This document shows, piece after piece, positions 34,103-36,976 of a stretch of DNA of 36,976 bases. The translations under genes and the position numbers were made by a program. A model generated the notes under the pieces. That model saw nothing but the letters and a program-made list of their open reading frames with translations. It searched no databases and was not told the origin of the DNA. Numbering within the stretch: the stretch's first letter is position 1; each line of letters begins with the position of its first letter. The stretch spans positions 1 through 36,976 of the forward strand of contig CALDFW010000028.1 of assembly GCA_937942165.1 (NCBI GenBank). The letters are read 5' to 3'. The stretch is from an uncultured bacterium (GTDB lineage: Bacteria; Latescibacterota; UBA2968; UBA8231).

Positions 34103-34484
34103 ATTTTTTAATCCATTTCTTACCGCTGGCCCCTCCCGGATCAGGCGGTCCCTTCTCCCCTTCCAAGACAAAACCGATAAAGCGCTTTTCGCCCAGCATT
34201 TTTAGATATTGTAGCAACGAGACTTCGGCTTCTTTGCGGTTGAGCTGATACGTATCGCTCAACTGCTCAATCATATCACCAACCGTATTCCGGCCGTTGC
34301 ACATCTGCCAGACCTCGGTGCCGACTTCGTCGAGCGTAATCTTTCTCTTCTTCGGAATGTAAAACAGCTTTGAGAGCAAGCGGACTTTCCACGTGTCCTG
34401 ACGAACGACGCTTATTTGAACTTCGCCTTCGTCGGTAGTCTCCCAATCAAGCGAGTCATTCCTCGTCGGTCGGGACGACATCAT
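34101..34484 (-). CDS. PqqD-like (RRE-fold) protein
   Basis: From the Met at 34484 the product is 127 residues; an in-frame Met at 34526 would lie deeper inside the upstream gene. The core (about 48-105) matches PqqD: KRKITLDEVGTEVWQMCNGRNTVGDMIEQL, then YQLNRKEAEVSLLQYLKMLGEKRFIGFV. This is the winged-helix RRE fold that binds peptide precursors in RiPP pathways and also occurs in unrelated contexts. The N-terminal 45 residues (SLDWETTDEGEVQISVVR, FYIPKKR) are extra. A basic/Gly-Pro tail closes it. No radical-SAM protein or precursor peptide is visible. The start overlaps the upstream 331-residue gene by about 29 bases, so coupling is likely. Confidence 0.8.
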   Translation of the reverse strand: MMSSRPTRNDSLDWETTDEGEVQISVVRQDTWKVRLLSKLFYIPKKRKITLDEVGTEVWQMCNGRNTVGDMIEQLSDTYQLNRKEAEVSLLQYLKMLGEKRFIGFVLEGEKGPPDPGGASGKKWIKK

Positions 34485-35451
34485 CGCCCCCCGATTTAAC
34501 TTCGGCTTCTTCGATAAAATGGCCATGGACGACCGTTTCCACTATGTCTGAAGCATCGTCTTTTTTTCGATACAGATATTCGACGACGCTGATTTTATCT
34601 TGATCCTGACGATGCCATATCCGGGCATCCATAAACAGGCGCGGACGCGGATTCACAAAGGGAAGCGGGCGCAGCAGCTGGCGCCAGCGACTGCGCGGAC
34701 GTCCCGCCAAGCGCAAGCCCACGTGTCCTTCCACCTCTTCCCGCGTTATATCGATAACAAAATCGCGCAGCTGTTTTTTAAAGAAGGCCGGATACCACTG
34801 CTCTACGTCACTGCCTTTGAGCAACAGTCGAGCCATACTGAGTCGATGGACGCGACATTCTTTGCGCCCCTGCTCAAAACGCAGTTGAATATGACCCGAC
34901 TTTAACTCGTGCCCGGCCAGCGCAAATTCTGCCGGCATAAAAAAGCGCAGTCCGTACACGCACCACAGGTACTCTTCGCGGTCGGCCTCCTCGCGCAGCG
35001 ATCGAAAAATCCGCTCAACAACGTCGATTTGATCTTCGTCGCGCTGTGCTAAGACTCGCAGCAGCACAACGCGCTGCGTAGAGACGAAGCGGAGCGCTAT
35101 ATTAAACGCCCGAAAATCAGCATCCCACGTAAAAACCTCGTAGTCATATCCATCCAACCACTGTTTTTCCCGCAGGAAACGCGCCCGGCGCTGCACATCA
35201 AAGCCCGCTCCGGCCTTGTCTGCTTTCTTTTTCAGACCTTCAAGATAGCGATCGACCAAGTCGCTGAGGGGAACGCCTACTTCGCGCCCTTTCAGCTTGC
35301 GCCATTCGATCTCCGCTCGCACTATTTCCGCATCGTCTAAGCGTGCATATCCCTTCTCAGCATCGCCGTCAACGCGCCCTAGATTCCAGTCACTTGGCAC
35401 GCGCAAACGCAGTCCCTGCCAGCCGAAATCTTCCCAGTCTTTTTCAGCCAT
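34456..35451 (-). CDS. Unknown cytoplasmic protein with two related halves
   Basis: This 331-residue protein has no signal peptide or TM helix. Its halves look like duplicates. Residues about 8-155 begin GWQGLRLRVPSDWNL and end IDVVERIFRSLRE. Residues about 163-310 begin VYGLRFFMPAEFAL and end ISVVEYLYRKKD. GLRxxxPxxxxL openings of this sort are seen in PsbP/DcrB-like domains, but I cannot name the family with confidence. The last 20 residues are acidic. The ATG directly follows the stop of the DUF6785-like gene (TAAATG) and the 3' end overlaps the PqqD-like gene, so the three are probably one operon. It may help a membrane complex formed by the DUF6785-like protein. Confidence 0.65.
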   Translation of the reverse strand: MAEKDWEDFGWQGLRLRVPSDWNLGRVDGDAEKGYARLDDAEIVRAEIEWRKLKGREVGVPLSDLVDRYLEGLKKKADKAGAGFDVQRRARFLREKQWLDGYDYEVFTWDADFRAFNIALRFVSTQRVVLLRVLAQRDEDQIDVVERIFRSLREEADREEYLWCVYGLRFFMPAEFALAGHELKSGHIQLRFEQGRKECRVHRLSMARLLLKGSDVEQWYPAFFKKQLRDFVIDITREEVEGHVGLRLAGRPRSRWRQLLRPLPFVNPRPRLFMDARIWHRQDQDKISVVEYLYRKKDDASDIVETVVHGHFIEEAEVKSGGDDVVPTDEE

Positions 35452-36976
35452 TTAAAATATCAAGACATCGACCGATTTCTGAATGAGCGCGATACCAACC
35501 GATGCCATCCCCATTAGGGCCATACCGCAGGAAAACCCTACGGCGAGGATCGGTGCATACTGCAGCCATTCTTTCCGGCCGTACTTGTTCCAGAAATAGT
35601 AGCGAGCTAGTAGTGCACCTATGACTTCTGTGACGACAAAGTGCGGTAACACTGTCAGCGATCGCACAAAACCAAAGATGAGTAGGATCGGGAGTCCGAG
35701 CACGGACAGCAGAGCAAAACTGACGACGCCGAAACCCGTCCCAATCGCAATCACCTCAGGCTTGAGCGCGCGGAAAAGATACGGCACATCCGTCGAACGC
35801 TGAATCCAGGAGGACGTAAAGAGCGGATCTGTATCCACCTCGAAGTAGTAGTTCCATCCAGCGGGAACCTCTTTTTCAGATCGGACAAAGAGCGTTGGTC
35901 GCGGGTCGCTCACAAAAGAATCCATTTCCGGGCCAACCGGAATGATGCCGGGCAGTCCCGCAGAGATTTCCTCACTTGGGTCGCTAGCGTCGCGCAAGAA
36001 ACGGTCGGCGGCAATATCCGGTTCGCCTTCGGCAAAGTGAGTGTAGAAAACTTGCGTTTCCGACCAAGGTCCCACCTTACCAAACTTCCCTTCCGTATCA
36101 AGCCAGTCATCGTCGACTAATCGCGCACGCCAGTACCACCACTCGTCCTCGATAAGATTCGCCGGCGTCCAGTCTGCGCGTAAGGCATCCGTATTGAGTT
36201 CCTGACGCATCGTTCCGGTCATAAACAGGCACTGCTGATAGGCTCGCAGACGCCAGATCAACTGCGCGTAGGGGTAGGATGCGGACGGGATCGGAGCGAG
36301 TTTCCAGATGTACGAACCGTAGAGAAAGCTGGTGAACAAAATAATGGGCACCATGAATATTTCTGCTCGCATGATGCTTGTAAATTGGGTACCCGTAAGC
36401 TCAATCTCGCGGAATTTCTGCGTCTGAGCACCGTAGTTCCCAATGGGGAACGGAATAAACCAAATATCTACGCCGCGGTATCCCGACAGGATAATTGTTG
36501 CCTCGCGCACAAAGGGTATTTCCACTGTCTGCCCCACTAACCCAACCAAACGCGCATTTACAAACGATTGAAACGGGGTAAAGACGAATCCAAAAAAGAG
36601 GAAAAACCAGATAAATTGGCTGAATCCGGGCAGCAACCAAGCCGCGATGCCGATCAGTGCCGTAGTTGCCACCGCATAAAGCCCGAGCGCAATCCATATG
36701 GGGAAGTCACCGCGTCCCTGAGGTACGGTAAAACTGCGTCGGTCTCCGCTGGCTTCGCTGGCAGCACGCGAAGCACGAACTCCCTGAACCACCTGATAGA
36801 TACCGATCAGCGCGATGGCGATTGTCGTCCCAATACCAAAGCTCATCCAGAAATCGACGTTATTGACGAAAAAGGTGTCAATCGTTCCCATGCCTTGGCG
36901 CCACAGCGTGAGATAGGGCTCATCCCGCCAAGGGGGCGCATAGGTGTAGAGAATCGGATTTGCAATCGCTGCAACA
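35452..36976 (-). CDS. DUF6785-like multi-pass membrane protein, 5'-truncated
   Basis: The frame stays open to the window edge: 28 extra codons precede the Met at 36891 (ending ...DEPYLTLWRQG before MGTIDTFF), with no stop. That Met is probably internal and the real start is outside. The visible 508 residues contain about seven TM helices, with a soluble region rich in Asp, Trp and Tyr (about 265-390) between helices. Blocks such as GTIDTFFVNNVDFWMSFGIGTTIAIALIGIY and GYRGVDIWFIPFPIGNYGAQ resemble DUF6785, a large membrane family known from Poribacteria and related phyla. A cluster of the 331-residue protein and a PqqD-like protein follows. Transport is plausible, but no substrate can be inferred. 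Confidence 0.65.
   Translation of the reverse strand, partial: VAAIANPILYTYAPPWRDEPYLTLWRQGMGTIDTFFVNNVDFWMSFGIGTTIAIALIGIYQVVQGVRASRAASEASGDRRSFTVPQGRGDFPIWIALGLYAVATTALIGIAAWLLPGFSQFIWFFLFFGFVFTPFQSFVNARLVGLVGQTVEIPFVREATIILSGYRGVDIWFIPFPIGNYGAQTQKFREIELTGTQFTSIMRAEIFMVPIILFTSFLYGSYIWKLAPIPSASYPYAQLIWRLRAYQQCLFMTGTMRQELNTDALRADWTPANLIEDEWWYWRARLVDDDWLDTEGKFGKVGPWSETQVFYTHFAEGEPDIAADRFLRDASDPSEEISAGLPGIIPVGPEMDSFVSDPRPTLFVRSEKEVPAGWNYYFEVDTDPLFTSSWIQRSTDVPYLFRALKPEVIAIGTGFGVVSFALLSVLGLPILLIFGFVRSLTVLPHFVVTEVIGALLARYYFWNKYGRKEWLQYAPILAVGFSCGMALMGMASVGIALIQKSVDVLIF

Noticed and set aside
36889-36891. Met at 36891 as the start of the DUF6785-like protein
   Set aside because: The frame remains open and protein-like up to the window edge, so the gene is more likely truncated.
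1-36976. CRISPR arrays, tRNA/rRNA genes, transposases, toxin-antitoxin or phage genes
   Set aside because: Reading gaps and genes on both strands showed no direct-repeat arrays, cloverleaf-like segments or recognisable mobile or defence proteins. A covariance-model scan was not possible.

Overview
The window is a gene-dense bacterial chromosome segment of moderate GC content, with short gaps and many start/stop overlaps. Nothing in it looks like a prophage, insertion sequence, CRISPR array, tRNA or rRNA. The gene mix suggests a flagellated, diderm, environmental bacterium of the Latescibacterota / Poribacteria / Planctomycetes-Verrucomicrobia kind. It includes an ASPIC/UnbV (CRTAC1-type) protein, a Minf_1886-family protein, a Gfo/Idh/MocA dehydrogenase with a sugar-phosphate-isomerase-like TIM barrel, two lipoprotein-type envelope proteins, a flagellin, a MotE-like protein and a large membrane protein resembling DUF6785. 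The phylum is an inference from gene content, not a sequence match.

Layout. 1-7.4 kb: the 3' part of a secreted CRTAC1-type protein; a membrane-anchored coiled-coil protein with a SUMF1 (FGE-like) domain; a bifunctional class A penicillin-binding protein; then a minus-strand trio of a secreted multi-domain protein, a MotE-like coiled-coil protein and a small TM/coiled-coil protein. 7.5-14.3 kb: a DUF2953 + GerW/YtfJ pair, a YdjM-like membrane protein, rlmN, a MepM-like M23 endopeptidase, a Minf_1886 protein overlapping larC, and a secreted FG-GAP-like protein. 14.4-23.4 kb: a sugar/peptide utilisation neighbourhood with a TIM-barrel isomerase, a secreted unknown, an ABC solute-binding lipoprotein, a DppB-type permease and an oppositely oriented Gfo/Idh/MocA dehydrogenase. 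Beyond these lie a LolB-like lipoprotein, a 633-residue TPR lipoprotein and a DppC-type permease.

23.5-27.5 kb: glgB overlaps a ZIP-like/SO_0444-like metal-permease fusion with a His/Cys-rich tail. 27.7-29.8 kb: a DprE1/DprE2-like pair that would epimerise a polyprenyl-phospho-pentose. 29.8-32.6 kb: recD2 and a PAP2-like membrane protein. 32.9-34.1 kb: flagellin with a clear leader and a bidirectional terminator. 34.1-37 kb: a minus-strand string of a PqqD-like protein, a tandemly duplicated unknown and a DUF6785-like membrane protein that runs off the window.

No classical defence or mobile system is visible. The less familiar items are: a TM/coiled-coil module shared by two genes on either side of the PBP; the metal-permease fusion; the dispersed Dpp-type transporter; a long hairpin inside the start of an ATG-less gene; the DprE1/E2 pair with a natural change at the benzothiazinone-target cysteine; and the orphan PqqD cluster.
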